Below, in pieces: positions 1-8,877 of a stretch of 64,000 nt of DNA; positions within the stretch are counted from its first letter, which is position 1, and every line of letters starts with the position of its first letter. The stretch spans positions 310,001 to 374,000 of the forward strand of contig NZ_FMWG01000003.1 of assembly GCF_900102795.1 (NCBI RefSeq). Direction: 5' to 3'. Under the pieces are notes generated by a model. It saw only the letters and a program-made list of their open reading frames with translations, was not told where the DNA came from and made no database searches. A program made the translations under genes and the position numbers. The DNA is from Epibacterium ulvae (GTDB lineage: Bacteria; Pseudomonadota; Alphaproteobacteria; Rhodobacterales; Rhodobacteraceae).

Positions 1-349
1 GAGACTTGGCCTTTGGGTTCCAGTTACTTTCTTGTTGGATCAGTCGAAGAAATAGCTCTTCTGGTATGTTGTGTGTTCGCGCTACTGCGCGTGCAAGGCC
101 CAGATACTCACCCCGATATTTTCCACGGTACTGGCGGGTGAAGTTAGAACTTTGCTCTGGAATTTCAATTGCATAGGTTTGAGGTTTCAAACGATCAGAA
201 TTTTTGTACTGCGACGCAGCACGCGTATCCAGAACTTTTGCATGCGCAGAAAAGATATCTCGACGGCTTTTGCTGCCAAAAATCTCAGCCTGAACGGCAC
301 TCGCACCAACGGACAGCGCAACCGTCGCTGCAATCACAAAAACTCTCAT
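1..349 (-). CDS. Lytic transglycosylase (SLT domain), partial at window start
   Basis: Read on the minus strand from an ATG at 347-349; it runs off the window after 116 codons. The N-terminus is a signal peptide (MRVFVIAATVALSVGASAVQA), followed by a polar stretch and the beginning of a soluble lytic transglycosylase domain: residues LARAVARTHNIPEELFLRLI lead into QQESNWNPKAKS, where the Glu of the ES pair matches the catalytic acid of SLT enzymes. Family members cleave peptidoglycan glycan strands in the periplasm with formation of 1,6-anhydromuramic ends. It is divergent from ssb, with 221 bases between. The downstream two thirds is missing, so any extra C-terminal domain cannot be judged. 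Confidence 0.85.
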   Translation of the reverse strand, partial: MRVFVIAATVALSVGASAVQAEIFGSKSRRDIFSAHAKVLDTRAASQYKNSDRLKPQTYAIEIPEQSSNFTRQYRGKYRGEYLGLARAVARTHNIPEELFLRLIQQESNWNPKAKS

Positions 350-570
350 TGATCCATCCCACACTTCGCCGCTCTCGGCTCGCTACGACTATAGCCGATT
401 TAAGAACAATTTGAACCACCTGCGTTGAACACGAATAATCTGCCGTTCAAAATCGGCAGGAACGTGCCTTCCCTCGGTCTAATCGCGCGGGTAATATGGC
501 GCAAATCACAACACTCTGACGGCGGAGAATCGACACCTTCCGCCCAAACGACGAAGGACAGGACCATAAA

Positions 571-1104
571 ATGGCCGGATCACTGAACAAAGTCATGCTC
601 ATCGGCAATCTGGGCCGCGACCCTGAGGTTCGCAGCTTCCAGAATGGCGGCAAGGTCTGCAACCTGCGCATCGCAACGTCTGAAACCTGGAAAGATCGAA
701 ACACAGGTGAACGTCGCGAAAAAACGGAATGGCATTCTGTTGCAATCTTCAATGAAGGTTTGGTGCGTGTTGCAGAGCAGTACTTGCGCAAGGGTTCAAA
801 AGTTTACATCGAAGGCCAGCTGCAAACCCGAAAATGGCAAGATCAAAGCGGTCAGGACCGATACAGCACCGAAGTTGTGCTCCAAGGATTTGGCTCTACG
901 CTCACCATGCTAGATGGTCGCGGTGAAGGCGGCGGTGGCGGCTTTGGCGGTGGCCAAAGCGGTGGTGGCTACGGCGGCGGCCAAAGCGATGGCGGTTATG
1001 GCGGCGGAGGGTATGATAGCGGCCCGCAAAGCGGCGGTGGTTTTGGGGGCGGCAGCCAAAGCGGGCCGTCTCACAACATCGATGATGACGAAATTCCGTT
1101 CTAA
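571..1104 (+). CDS. ssb: Single-stranded DNA-binding protein
   Basis: 177 residues. The N-terminal OB fold (about 1-112) begins [20 protein letters not shown] and includes the conserved EWHSVAIF and [13 protein letters not shown] strands. A Gly/Gln/Ser-rich flexible linker (about 115-168) follows, then the acidic tip DDDEIPF, which in SSB proteins recruits repair and replication partners such as PriA, RecQ and exonuclease I. It binds ssDNA as a tetramer during replication, recombination and repair. The AGGACAGGACC stretch just upstream may serve as ribosome binding site. The gene stands alone, with its own terminator downstream. The linker is low-complexity, which explains antisense frames there. 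Confidence 0.97.
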   Translation: MAGSLNKVMLIGNLGRDPEVRSFQNGGKVCNLRIATSETWKDRNTGERREKTEWHSVAIFNEGLVRVAEQYLRKGSKVYIEGQLQTRKWQDQSGQDRYSTEVVLQGFGSTLTMLDGRGEGGGGGFGGGQSGGGYGGGQSDGGYGGGGYDSGPQSGGGFGGGSQSGPSHNIDDDEIPF

Positions 1105-1135
1105 TCACGAACAGATCAAACGATATACACCTTTA

Positions 1136-1162
1136 GAAAGAGCCACATATGCAGGCTCTTTC
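1136..1162 (+). terminator. Rho-independent terminator of ssb
   Basis: A 9-bp perfect stem (GAAAGAGCC at 1136-1144 with GGCTCTTTC at 1154-1162), 9-base loop, followed by TATTTT. It sits 32 bases after the ssb stop and between convergent genes. Confidence 0.8.
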
Positions 1163-1171
1163 TATTTTGGC

Positions 1172-1750
1172 TTATTGCAGTTGATCTCTCGCAAGCCAAA
1201 ACCCATCTGCACTGTCCCCGCCTTTAATTAAATGCCCCTGTCGTAATACTTCAGGGTAGGCTGCAATCCAGTCTCGGAACCGGTCATTGCTGACAATTTT
1301 TGCATCCAAGGTGCGCGCGAAATCCAAAATCATGGGATCCGCTTGCGTACCGCGATGCACAACTGTGACCTGTTTTTCAGGTACACCCAGTGCTTTGGCC
1401 AGTGCTCGGTTGTTTTGGTAATGCCCCGACAAAAGATAACCAGCATTCGCATCGAAAACGATGCAAGGCACAAACTGCAAACGGGTCAGTTGATCAACGA
1501 TTTCCCGAACACTGTTAACGCTGGGCACCCCATCACGCCAGTACATCACATTAGAACCATCGATGACGATATACTTGGGTTTTAATTTTCGGATGCGCGC
1601 GAAGACTGCGCGAAATAAAATAAATAAGCTGGCAGAGAATATAGCAAAGCCAATCACAACAAAATCTGACCAAGCGTCATTGATTGCCGAGAGAACCAAT
1701 ACAAGTGTTGAGAAAATCACCAAAGAAAGTGCAACAAACATACTCGTCAA
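1172..1750 (-). CDS. Membrane-tethered NYN/PIN-like ribonuclease domain protein
   Basis: 192 residues. Two hydrophobic segments (about 4-21 and 29-50) form a membrane anchor; a basic linker (RIRKLKPK) follows and then an NYN domain of the Zc3h12a-like type starting at VIDGSNVMYWRDG. Acidic residues expected for a metal-dependent nuclease site are present: Asp64 (VIDGSNV), Asp100 (IVFDAN), Asp138 (ADPM) and Asp156 (SNDRF). Family members cleave RNA; the substrate here is unknown. The layout suggests a nuclease held at the inner face of the membrane. It converges on ssb and lies upstream of nothing obvious; aroB ends 122 bases beyond its start on the same strand. Confidence 0.75.
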   Translation of the reverse strand: MTSMFVALSLVIFSTLVLVLSAINDAWSDFVVIGFAIFSASLFILFRAVFARIRKLKPKYIVIDGSNVMYWRDGVPSVNSVREIVDQLTRLQFVPCIVFDANAGYLLSGHYQNNRALAKALGVPEKQVTVVHRGTQADPMILDFARTLDAKIVSNDRFRDWIAAYPEVLRQGHLIKGGDSADGFWLARDQLQ

Positions 1751-1872
1751 ACCATCGCAAACACAAAAACCTGGCCTGCAGTCCCAAACTAGGTCGTGAA
1801 TATTATCAACTTACGCGATCACAACTGACGCCCAGTTTGGGAGAACAAATAGCAGCTAAAGGGCCGTTAAAC

Positions 1873-2988
1873 CTACCGCGCTGCGAGAGCATCCTGCAGC
1901 ACATTCAAAACAAGATTTTGGGGAACATCTGCGGTGACAAATGCCTCGCCAATGCCACGCGCGAGGATAAAGCGCAGCTGACCATCAATGACCTTTTTAT
2001 CCTGGCCCATCAAGTCTACCAGCGCCTGTGCATCTGGAAGATCCCCCGGAATGTCTGCAAGATCAACTTTCATGCCCATGTCTTTTAGATGTGCACGCAC
2101 CCGACTGGGCGCCTCTTGGCTGCATAAACCAAGGCGAGAAGACAGTTCAAACGCCAAGGCACATCCAATCGCAACCCCCTCGCCATGCATGAGACGATCA
2201 GAATATCCCGTCGCAGCCTCCAACGCGTGACAAAAGGTGTGCCCAAGATTCAATAGCGCGCGATCCCCTTGTTCGGTTTCATCCCGCACAACAATATCAG
2301 CTTTCATTCGAACGGAATGTGCTACGGCTTGCACACGTGCCTCAATATCCCCGGCTGAAAGCTTAGGGCCATGTTCTTCGAGCCAGGCAAAAAACTCAGC
2401 GTCTCCCAACAATCCATATTTCACCACCTCGCCATAACCTGACAGGAAATCGCGCGGTTCGAGTGTGGCAAGAACGTCTGTATCTGCAAGTACCAAGGAG
2501 GGTTGATGGAAGGCCCCAATCAAATTCTTTCCGTGTGGGGCGTTAATGCCGGTTTTTCCACCAACAGAACTATCAACCTGAGCTAAGAGCGAGGTCGGAA
2601 TTTGAACGAAACGTACACCACGACGCAGGACTGCGGCTGCGAATCCCGCGAGATCTCCGATCACCCCACCGCCCAAGGCGATCACAATATCATTGCGCTC
2701 CACCTTTTGCTCGAGCAGCCATTCCACAGAGCGGGTAAATTGAGGCCAGCCTTTCGTACTCTCTCCGGCAGGCAAGGCAAGCGCGGTCATTTCGATACCT
2801 GCTCTTGCAAGACCTGCCTGCAAAGCTTCAAGATGGAGCTCTGCAACAGTTTCATCCGTCAAAACAGCAACCCGGCGGCGCGTGCCAAGCAGTGGTAAAA
2901 TACGTTCACCCACTTGCGCAATCAGACCCGGACCGACAACGACATCATAGGCGCGCACGCCAAGATCCACATGTACGGTTTGTTCCAT
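1873..2988 (-). CDS. aroB: 3-dehydroquinate synthase
   Basis: 371 residues, full length for the family. Converts DAHP to 3-dehydroquinate, the second step of the shikimate pathway, using NAD+ and a divalent metal. NAD-binding motif GGGVIGDLAGF (about 106-116), the DSSVGGKTGIN active-site segment (139-149), KADIVVRDE and the LNLGHTFCHALE metal-ligand region are all seen. The start codon overlaps the aroK stop by one base (TAATG at 2986-2990), so translation is probably coupled. Confidence 0.97.
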   Translation of the reverse strand: MEQTVHVDLGVRAYDVVVGPGLIAQVGERILPLLGTRRRVAVLTDETVAELHLEALQAGLARAGIEMTALALPAGESTKGWPQFTRSVEWLLEQKVERNDIVIALGGGVIGDLAGFAAAVLRRGVRFVQIPTSLLAQVDSSVGGKTGINAPHGKNLIGAFHQPSLVLADTDVLATLEPRDFLSGYGEVVKYGLLGDAEFFAWLEEHGPKLSAGDIEARVQAVAHSVRMKADIVVRDETEQGDRALLNLGHTFCHALEAATGYSDRLMHGEGVAIGCALAFELSSRLGLCSQEAPSRVRAHLKDMGMKVDLADIPGDLPDAQALVDLMGQDKKVIDGQLRFILARGIGEAFVTADVPQNLVLNVLQDALAAR

Positions 2989-3575
2989 TATTCAAACTCC
3001 ACCACGTCCGGGCGTGCTTTTAATGCGTAAAGCACCCGTTCAACCATTTCTTCAATCGAGGAGAGCCCGTCAGAAACGACGCTTAAATCGGCCAAACTAT
3101 AAATTGGCACACGGGCTTCGTATAAGGATTTGAGCGTTGCATAGGGATCATCCGTCCGCAGCAAAGGACGCGTATCGCGATGGCGCACACGTTTCCACAA
3201 CACTTCAAGATCGGCCTGTAAACAGACAGCGACACCGTGTTTTGCAATAATGGAGCGGTTCTCATCCGCCAAAAACGCACCACCACCCGTTGACAACACG
3301 CCCCGCTCTTCTTTGAGCAAACGTGCAATCACCTGACGTTCTTTATCACGAAAAAAAGCTTCTCCTTCACGCGCAAAAATCTCAGGGATAGTGAGGTTTG
3401 CAGCGGCTTCGATTTCATGATCACTATCAAGAAACGGAACCTCCAAGCGCTGCGCCAGCGCCCGACCTACTGCCGTTTTACCAGCCCCCATCATGCCAAC
3501 CATGACGATCGTCTTTTTAAGACGCCCCGGTGCTCTATGCATCACACCGCTCTCGTTTTGCTCTTTTTCGCTCAT
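2988..3575 (-). CDS. aroK: Shikimate kinase
   Basis: 195 residues. Phosphorylates shikimate at O3 with ATP. A 20-residue basic/polar leader precedes the P-loop GMMGAGKT (27-34); the shikimate-binding DSD motif (FLDSDHEIE), the GGGAF turn and the LID region with RDTRPLL follow. It is the first gene of an aroK-aroB pair (stop/start overlap TAATG), an order common in proteobacteria. It is divergent from the small membrane protein at 3655 with about 80 bases for both promoters. Confidence 0.96.
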   Translation of the reverse strand: MSEKEQNESGVMHRAPGRLKKTIVMVGMMGAGKTAVGRALAQRLEVPFLDSDHEIEAAANLTIPEIFAREGEAFFRDKERQVIARLLKEERGVLSTGGGAFLADENRSIIAKHGVAVCLQADLEVLWKRVRHRDTRPLLRTDDPYATLKSLYEARVPIYSLADLSVVSDGLSSIEEMVERVLYALKARPDVVEFE

Positions 3576-3654
3576 ACTTCAGTGAATGACGTGATATTCC
3601 AGAAAAGGCCATATATAACTTTAAGAAAAGATATTGAGACGGGTAGGAGTGACC

Positions 3655-3804
3655 ATGGGGCGACTAATCAAATATTTGCTTTACCTTGTAATTCTCGCCG
3701 GAATTGGTCTGGTGGCCTATGCTTATGTAGGACCTTGGTTTGGAGCAGATTTTAACGCACCATTAGAAGAAGTGCGTAAGCCTGTGGTGCTGAATGCCAA
3801 TTAG
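3655..3804 (+). CDS. Small single-pass membrane protein, 49 aa, unknown function
   Basis: Reads MGRLIKYLLYLVILAGIGLV and onward: a short basic N-terminus, one strong transmembrane helix (about 5-25), then a 24-residue polar tail (DFNAPLEEVRKPV). The AGGAG of GGGTAGGAGTGACC lies 5 bases before the ATG, a good ribosome binding site. The 3' end overlaps the next gene by 11 bases (start ATG at 3794), so the two are probably translationally coupled. No function can be read from the sequence; the position ahead of the exported 518-residue protein and xerD suggests one transcription unit. Confidence 0.7.
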   Translation: MGRLIKYLLYLVILAGIGLVAYAYVGPWFGADFNAPLEEVRKPVVLNAN

Positions 3805-5350
3805 GCTGGCAAGCGCCGCCACATTTGTTGCTGTCTGTCTGTGCACTGCGCCTAAGTTAGGCCAGGCAAACGAAAACATGCCGCTGGCGGCAATTGACTG
3901 GCTATCGCAAAACCAGCTGCGCAACGATCTGCCCGGCACAATTTTGAAAGAACCACCGGCAACCACAAGCGCTGCACAGCCTGAAATAACAGTCACGCCG
4001 CTCAAAGCCAAAAGTGGCCCCATTGGCCTTGTTTCAGCAGCAACTACGGGATTGCCCGTCGATCTATGGGGAAACAGTGCAGCGAAAGAGCTTGCGCATC
4101 TTATCCACGCCGTAAAAGTCGACAAAAGTCCAGCCATGCAGGCTCTTTTGTTTACGCTTCTTTTATCTGAGACACATCCCCCCACAACTGATCCAGATAC
4201 TTTGCTTTTGGCCCAATTGGATCGGCTGATGCAATTGGGGGCACCAGATCCAGCGCAAGCACTTGCAGAGCAAGCAGGCCCGACCGCCACACCTGCGCGT
4301 TTTCAAAGATGGTTTAATGCCGCGCTTCTGACCGGGGATGAAGATCTGGCTTGTGCTGCGTTGGCTGCAAAGCCGTTCCTTGCGCCAAATTATGCAGCCC
4401 GCATTTTCTGCTCGGTGCGACGTGGTGACTGGTCAACGGGTGCCTTGACCCTTGAAACGGCTTATAGTTTGGAATTGTTACCTGAATCCGAACTGGCACT
4501 TTTAGATCGTTTTCTGAACCCAGACATCTTCGAAGATGCATCACCACTCCCAAAACCGCGCAACGTAACCCCCCTAGAGTTTCGCCTGTTTGAAAGCATC
4601 GGAGAAGCGCTTCCAACCCCCCCCCTGCCCCGCGCCTTTGCCGCGGCAGATCTGCGCGGTGTATCAGGCTGGAAAGCCCAAATCGAAGCCGCAGAGCGGC
4701 TCACTCATATAGGTGCACTGAACCCCAATCAACTGCTTGGCCTTTATACAGAACGCAAGGCCGCCGCATCAGGTGGCGTATGGGAACGCGTTGCGGCCAT
4801 CCAAGATTTAGACAATGCCTTGAATGCGAAAAACAAAACAAAGGTCGCTGAAACACTACAAACCGCCTGGCATGAGATGCAAGCTATTGGGATCGAAATC
4901 GCTTTTGCAGATCTGTTCTCCACGCGCCTCGCCGCCCTTCCTTTGGAAGGTTCTTCTGCTGTCTTAGCTTGGCACATCAACCTACTTTCAGCAGATTACG
5001 AAGTAGCAGCAGAAAACCGCCCGAATGAGACGCCAGAAACCCTTTTGCTATCAGCGATTGCAAGTGGGGATGCTGTCGAAAACACCCCTACCTCACCTCT
5101 TGCGCAGGCGATAAACACAGGATTCAACAGCGGCAGTAAGGCCCAAGAACTGGCCCCCAAAGCGCTTCGCGACCTCATCGAACAAGGTGACCTGGGAGAA
5201 GCCATCCTAGAAGCAATGATGCTGTTTCAACAGGGCGCGCAAGGCAACAGCGCCTCGCTTTCACAAGCGCTTGCAACATTCCGATTGGTTGGTCTGGAAG
5301 ACACTGCACGTCGGGCAGCGTTGCAATTGTTGATTTTGAAAGACGAATAA
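3794..5350 (+). CDS. Exported protein of unknown function, 518 aa
   Basis: Begins with a signal-peptide-like stretch (MPIRLASAATFVAVCLCTAPKLGQA). The mature part is rich in Ala, Leu and Glu in short amphipathic segments such as PAQALAEQAG, GDLGEAILEAMMLFQQGA and ALATFRLVGLEDTARRAALQLL, giving the impression of an alpha-solenoid (TPR or HEAT-like) fold, but no clear repeat register was found. I do not recognise a named family. It starts inside the small membrane-protein gene and ends 2 bases before xerD, so it looks like the middle of a three-gene operon. Periplasmic scaffold is an inference only. Confidence 0.75.
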   Translation: MPIRLASAATFVAVCLCTAPKLGQANENMPLAAIDWLSQNQLRNDLPGTILKEPPATTSAAQPEITVTPLKAKSGPIGLVSAATTGLPVDLWGNSAAKELAHLIHAVKVDKSPAMQALLFTLLLSETHPPTTDPDTLLLAQLDRLMQLGAPDPAQALAEQAGPTATPARFQRWFNAALLTGDEDLACAALAAKPFLAPNYAARIFCSVRRGDWSTGALTLETAYSLELLPESELALLDRFLNPDIFEDASPLPKPRNVTPLEFRLFESIGEALPTPPLPRAFAAADLRGVSGWKAQIEAAERLTHIGALNPNQLLGLYTERKAAASGGVWERVAAIQDLDNALNAKNKTKVAETLQTAWHEMQAIGIEIAFADLFSTRLAALPLEGSSAVLAWHINLLSADYEVAAENRPNETPETLLLSAIASGDAVENTPTSPLAQAINTGFNSGSKAQELAPKALRDLIEQGDLGEAILEAMMLFQQGAQGNSASLSQALATFRLVGLEDTARRAALQLLILKDE

Positions 5351-5352
5351 CC

Positions 5353-6339
5353 ATGATGAGTATTCCCCGTGATGATCTAGGGTGGATCTCCCTCTTTTTA
5401 GATGCTCAAGCTGCTGAAATAGGCGCGGCGCAAAACACACTCCTTGCTTATGGGCGAGATTTGCGTGATGTCGCGAGCTGGCTCAAATCCAACACCTCCA
5501 GCTTTGTCGAGATGCAGCGGTCAGATGTGGAATCATATCTGATTGCCTGCGATGCCGAAGGGCTATCACGCGCCACACGTGCCCGGCGCCTCTCTGCGAT
5601 CAAACAGATCTATCGTTTTGCCTTTGAAGAAGGCTGGCGCGAAGACAATCCCGCCATACAAATCAAAGGGCCAGGACGCGCAAAACGCCTTCCCAAAACC
5701 TTGGAGGTGATCGAGGTTGATCGCCTATTGGACGCCGCACGCAAAAGCGGACGAGCTAAAACAGACAGGCTGCGCAATACCTGTTTGGTCGAACTTCTCT
5801 ATGCAACTGGCATGCGTGTCACCGAATTGGTATCCTTGCCCGTCTCTGCGGCACGGGGTGATCCACAGATGATATTGGTCAAAGGCAAAGGTGAGAAAGA
5901 GCGTTTGGTGCCTCTCTCCCCGCCAGCCCGAGATGCGCTGGCAAGTTGGTTGCTTGAACGCGATCGCGTTGACGCTTTGGCACAAAGCAAAGGCAAACCT
6001 GCGTCTCGGTTTTTGTTTCCCAGCCGGGGAAAGTCTGGCCACCTCACACGACACCGCTTTTACCTACTTATCAAAGAGTTTGCCGTCACGGGCGGAGTTT
6101 CCCCGGAGAAAGTGACGCCGCACACGCTGCGACATGCCTTTGCCACCCACCTTCTCGCCAATGGCGCAGACCTGCGCGCAATTCAAGCGATGCTAGGGCA
6201 TGCTGATATCGCAACAACTGAGATCTACACTCATGTTCTGGATGCGCGCCTGTCTGAACTGGTGCATGAACACCATCCCCTTGCAAACACTGCGACCAAA
6301 ACAGCGTCGATCACTGAAATTGAAGACGAAACACCTTGA
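5353..6339 (+). CDS. xerD: Tyrosine recombinase XerD
   Basis: 328 residues. With XerC it resolves chromosome dimers at dif near the division septum. The N-terminal SAM-like DNA-binding domain covers about 10-100; the catalytic domain shows Arg155 (TGMRVTEL), the KGKGEKER beta-hairpin Lys (about 177-179), His257 and Arg260 (HTLRHAFATH), His283 (LGHADI) and the nucleophile Tyr292 (TEIYTHV). All catalytic residues are present, so it should be active. Start MMSIP lies directly after the preceding stop; the second Met could equally be used. Confidence 0.93.
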   Translation: MMSIPRDDLGWISLFLDAQAAEIGAAQNTLLAYGRDLRDVASWLKSNTSSFVEMQRSDVESYLIACDAEGLSRATRARRLSAIKQIYRFAFEEGWREDNPAIQIKGPGRAKRLPKTLEVIEVDRLLDAARKSGRAKTDRLRNTCLVELLYATGMRVTELVSLPVSAARGDPQMILVKGKGEKERLVPLSPPARDALASWLLERDRVDALAQSKGKPASRFLFPSRGKSGHLTRHRFYLLIKEFAVTGGVSPEKVTPHTLRHAFATHLLANGADLRAIQAMLGHADIATTEIYTHVLDARLSELVHEHHPLANTATKTASITEIEDETP

Positions 6340-6432
6340 AAAATCACCAGAGATCTCTTGATCCAACCAGTGCTGCGCCCCATAACCAATGGGGTATCCT
6401 AAATATTTCCAATTGATAGCGGTGATGGACAC

Positions 6433-7728
6433 ATGACACTTGACGGCGCGTTCTGGCTGACAGCGGGCGGTATTTTATTGCTTTTGGTATTGTCTGGATT
6501 CTTTTCAGGATCAGAAACAGCGTTAACGGCCGCGTCTCGCGGGAAATTGCGGACCCAAGCAGACAAAGGTGCACGCGGGGCAAAACGTGCGCTCAAAATC
6601 ACCGAGGACAGCGAGCGCCTGATTGGTTCGGTTTTGCTCGGCAACAACCTCGTCAATATCCTCGCAGCCTCTTTAGCAACCTCATTGTTTACCCGCCTGT
6701 TCGGCGAAAGCGGCGTTGCCCTTGCTACCTTAGTCATGACTCTGTTGGTCTTAGTGTTTGCCGAGGTGCTGCCCAAAACCTACGCGATTTCCAACGCGGA
6801 AAAAGCCGCATCCACCGTTGCGCCAATCATTGGCGCTCTTGTCACGATATTGGCGCCCATCGTCGGTGCTGTCCGCCTTATGGTTCGCGGCATTTTACGC
6901 CTGTTTGGTGTCAGAATTGATCCAAACAGCCATATCATGGCGGTCCGCGAAGAAATTGAGGGCGCTCTTGCTCTTGGCCATTCTGAAGGATTGGTCGAAA
7001 AAGAAGATCGTGACCGTATCTTGGGAGCCTTAGATCTGGCAGAGCGCTTGGTGGAAGAGATCATGCTGCACCGCTCCAATATTGAAATGATCAATGCCGA
7101 TGATGATCCACAGGACATTCTAGAGCAGATTCTAAAATCTCCACACACCCGCTTACCCGTGTTTCAAAACGAGCAGGAAAACATCATTGGTGTGGTTCAC
7201 GCCAAAGATCTCTCTCGCCATATGTACGCGCTGATCAGCGGCCCAAATGGCGATGCCAATGCGCTGAGCACATTTAAAATCACAGAGGTTGCAACCCCCC
7301 CCTATTTTGTACCCGAAACCACAAGCCTTGATGATCAAATGCGCCAATTCCTGCGGCAAAGGTCTCATTTTGCACTGGTCGTTGACGAATATGGTGCATT
7401 GCGCGGCTTGATCACTCTTGAAGACATTCTGGAAGAGATTGTGGGTGAGATCACCGATGAATTTGACCCTGCTGCCGAGACTGTGGTGACGAAAACGCCA
7501 GAGGGGCATTTCCTGATCGACGGAGCAACAACCATTCGCGACTTGAATCGGGCCACCGATTGGGCCCTTCCTGATGAAGAAGCGAATACCATTGCAGGTC
7601 TGGTCATTCACGAAGCCCAGATGATTCCTACCGTTGGGCAGGTCTTTTCATTCCATGGTTTTCGTTTTGAAGTATCTGCACGCGAAGGCAATCGCGTAAC
7701 AGAGCTGAAAGTGCGCCCGCTTCAATAA
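6433..7728 (+). CDS. CNNM/CorC (HlyC) family membrane protein with CBS pair
   Basis: 431 residues. The DUF21/CNNM transmembrane domain (about 1-190) has three or four helices and the small-residue motif LVLSGFFSGSETALTAASRGKL; two CBS domains follow (about 205-330, ending FALVVDEYGALRGLITLEDILEEIVGEI), then the C-terminal CorC_HlyC domain (about 345-430). The family is linked to Mg2+/Co2+ efflux and nucleotide-regulated transport; older annotations call it hemolysin. It starts 93 bases after xerD on the same strand and may be the last gene of that unit. Confidence 0.9.
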   Translation: MTLDGAFWLTAGGILLLLVLSGFFSGSETALTAASRGKLRTQADKGARGAKRALKITEDSERLIGSVLLGNNLVNILAASLATSLFTRLFGESGVALATLVMTLLVLVFAEVLPKTYAISNAEKAASTVAPIIGALVTILAPIVGAVRLMVRGILRLFGVRIDPNSHIMAVREEIEGALALGHSEGLVEKEDRDRILGALDLAERLVEEIMLHRSNIEMINADDDPQDILEQILKSPHTRLPVFQNEQENIIGVVHAKDLSRHMYALISGPNGDANALSTFKITEVATPPYFVPETTSLDDQMRQFLRQRSHFALVVDEYGALRGLITLEDILEEIVGEITDEFDPAAETVVTKTPEGHFLIDGATTIRDLNRATDWALPDEEANTIAGLVIHEAQMIPTVGQVFSFHGFRFEVSAREGNRVTELKVRPLQ

Positions 7729-7824
7729 CGACGCAATCCACACACACCAGGCAGATTTTACTTGATTTCCCATAAGAGATGCATGTTACGATGATTATTA
7801 TACATTATTTTAATCGAGTAACAC

Positions 7825-8811
7825 ATGGAAAATCAAATCAATCGTCGCACGATGCTTGGCGCGGGTGCTGCATTGGCAGCGACTGCATCAATTGCCTCCT
7901 CCTCCCTCGCCCAAGCAGAGCCAAATAGTCTTTCAGGCCAATCTGTACTTATCACAGGTTGTTCAAGCGGGTTTGGATATTTAACCGCCCTGCATTGTGC
8001 AAGATTAGGCGCAAAAGTCGTCGCAAGCATGCGTAATCTGCCGCGACCTGAGGCAGACACGTTACATATGGCAGCCAAAGATCTCGATCTCCATATCGTC
8101 GAAATCGATGTCACAGATGATATAAGCGTCACGACCGGTACCGAGGCGGCGATATCTCTGATCGGTGGCGCTCCCGATATTTTGATAAACAATGCAGGCC
8201 TCGCCATCGTTGGTCCTTTGGAAGCACAGGATCTGGACGCGACGCGGCTGATTTTTGAAACCAATGTATTTGGATATCAACGAATGATCCGAGCCATACT
8301 TCCCGGCATGCGACATCGCGGGAGTGGCCATATTGTAAATATGTCTTCTCAATCTGGTCGTCTGATATGGCCGGGTCTTGGCCATTACTGCCCCACAAAG
8401 TTCGCCGTCGAAGCAATGTCAGACACATTGGCCTATGAAGTCGCAGATAAAGGGATTGATGTGACGCTCATCCAGCCCGGCGGATATCCTACAGCTTTCT
8501 GGAACAATCGTGAGACTTTGACTGGCGCGCTTAAAAAACGGTCTGACCCTAAGCACTTAAATGGTTACGGCGCGATGAGTGATAACATGGGTTCTGGTCG
8601 TGTACCTCAGTTGACGGGCGATCCGATGGATGTGCCCGAAGCTATTGCACGCAGTCTGGTCAGCCCACAAGGACAGCGCCCACATCGTGTTATGGTCAGC
8701 GCAAGCCGTCATCCGCAAGAAACTATCAACCAGACACACCGTGAAACACATCTCAATTTTTTAGGGCGCGGCCCATTTGGAGATGCTGCACGTAAAGTAC
8801 ACAACAGCTAA
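7825..8811 (+). CDS. Tat-exported short-chain dehydrogenase/reductase
   Basis: 328 residues. The first 32 residues are a twin-arginine signal (NRRTMLGAGAALAATASIA ending near SLAQA), unusual for an NAD(P)-dependent SDR. The SDR core follows: cofactor motif TGCSSGFG (44-51), NNAG (122-125), catalytic Ser in NMSSQSG (about 174-177) and YxxxK as Tyr188/Lys192. The C-terminal extension ends with NFLGRGPFGDAARKVHNS. Substrate unknown. The preceding intergenic stretch is AT-rich. It converges on the RTX/Hint gene across a shared terminator. Confidence 0.85.
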   Translation: MENQINRRTMLGAGAALAATASIASSSLAQAEPNSLSGQSVLITGCSSGFGYLTALHCARLGAKVVASMRNLPRPEADTLHMAAKDLDLHIVEIDVTDDISVTTGTEAAISLIGGAPDILINNAGLAIVGPLEAQDLDATRLIFETNVFGYQRMIRAILPGMRHRGSGHIVNMSSQSGRLIWPGLGHYCPTKFAVEAMSDTLAYEVADKGIDVTLIQPGGYPTAFWNNRETLTGALKKRSDPKHLNGYGAMSDNMGSGRVPQLTGDPMDVPEAIARSLVSPQGQRPHRVMVSASRHPQETINQTHRETHLNFLGRGPFGDAARKVHNS

Positions 8812-8820
8812 TTCAGAAAA

Positions 8821-8856
8821 AATGAGGGGCGAGATTTTGCAACCTCGCCCCTCATT
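8821..8856. terminator. Bidirectional terminator between SDR and RTX/Hint genes
   Basis: A perfect 13-bp stem: AATGAGGGGCGAG (8821-8833) with CTCGCCCCTCATT (8844-8856), 10-base loop. An A-run precedes it and TTAT follows, so it can stop transcripts from both converging genes. Confidence 0.85.
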
Positions 8857-8877
8857 TATCAGACTTACGTCAGTGTC

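Noticed and set aside
404-430. GAAC repeats upstream of ssb that resemble an alphaproteobacterial LexA (SOS) box
   Set aside because: Spacings are 5 and 10 bases; the LexA box needs 7 (GTTC-N7-GTTC).
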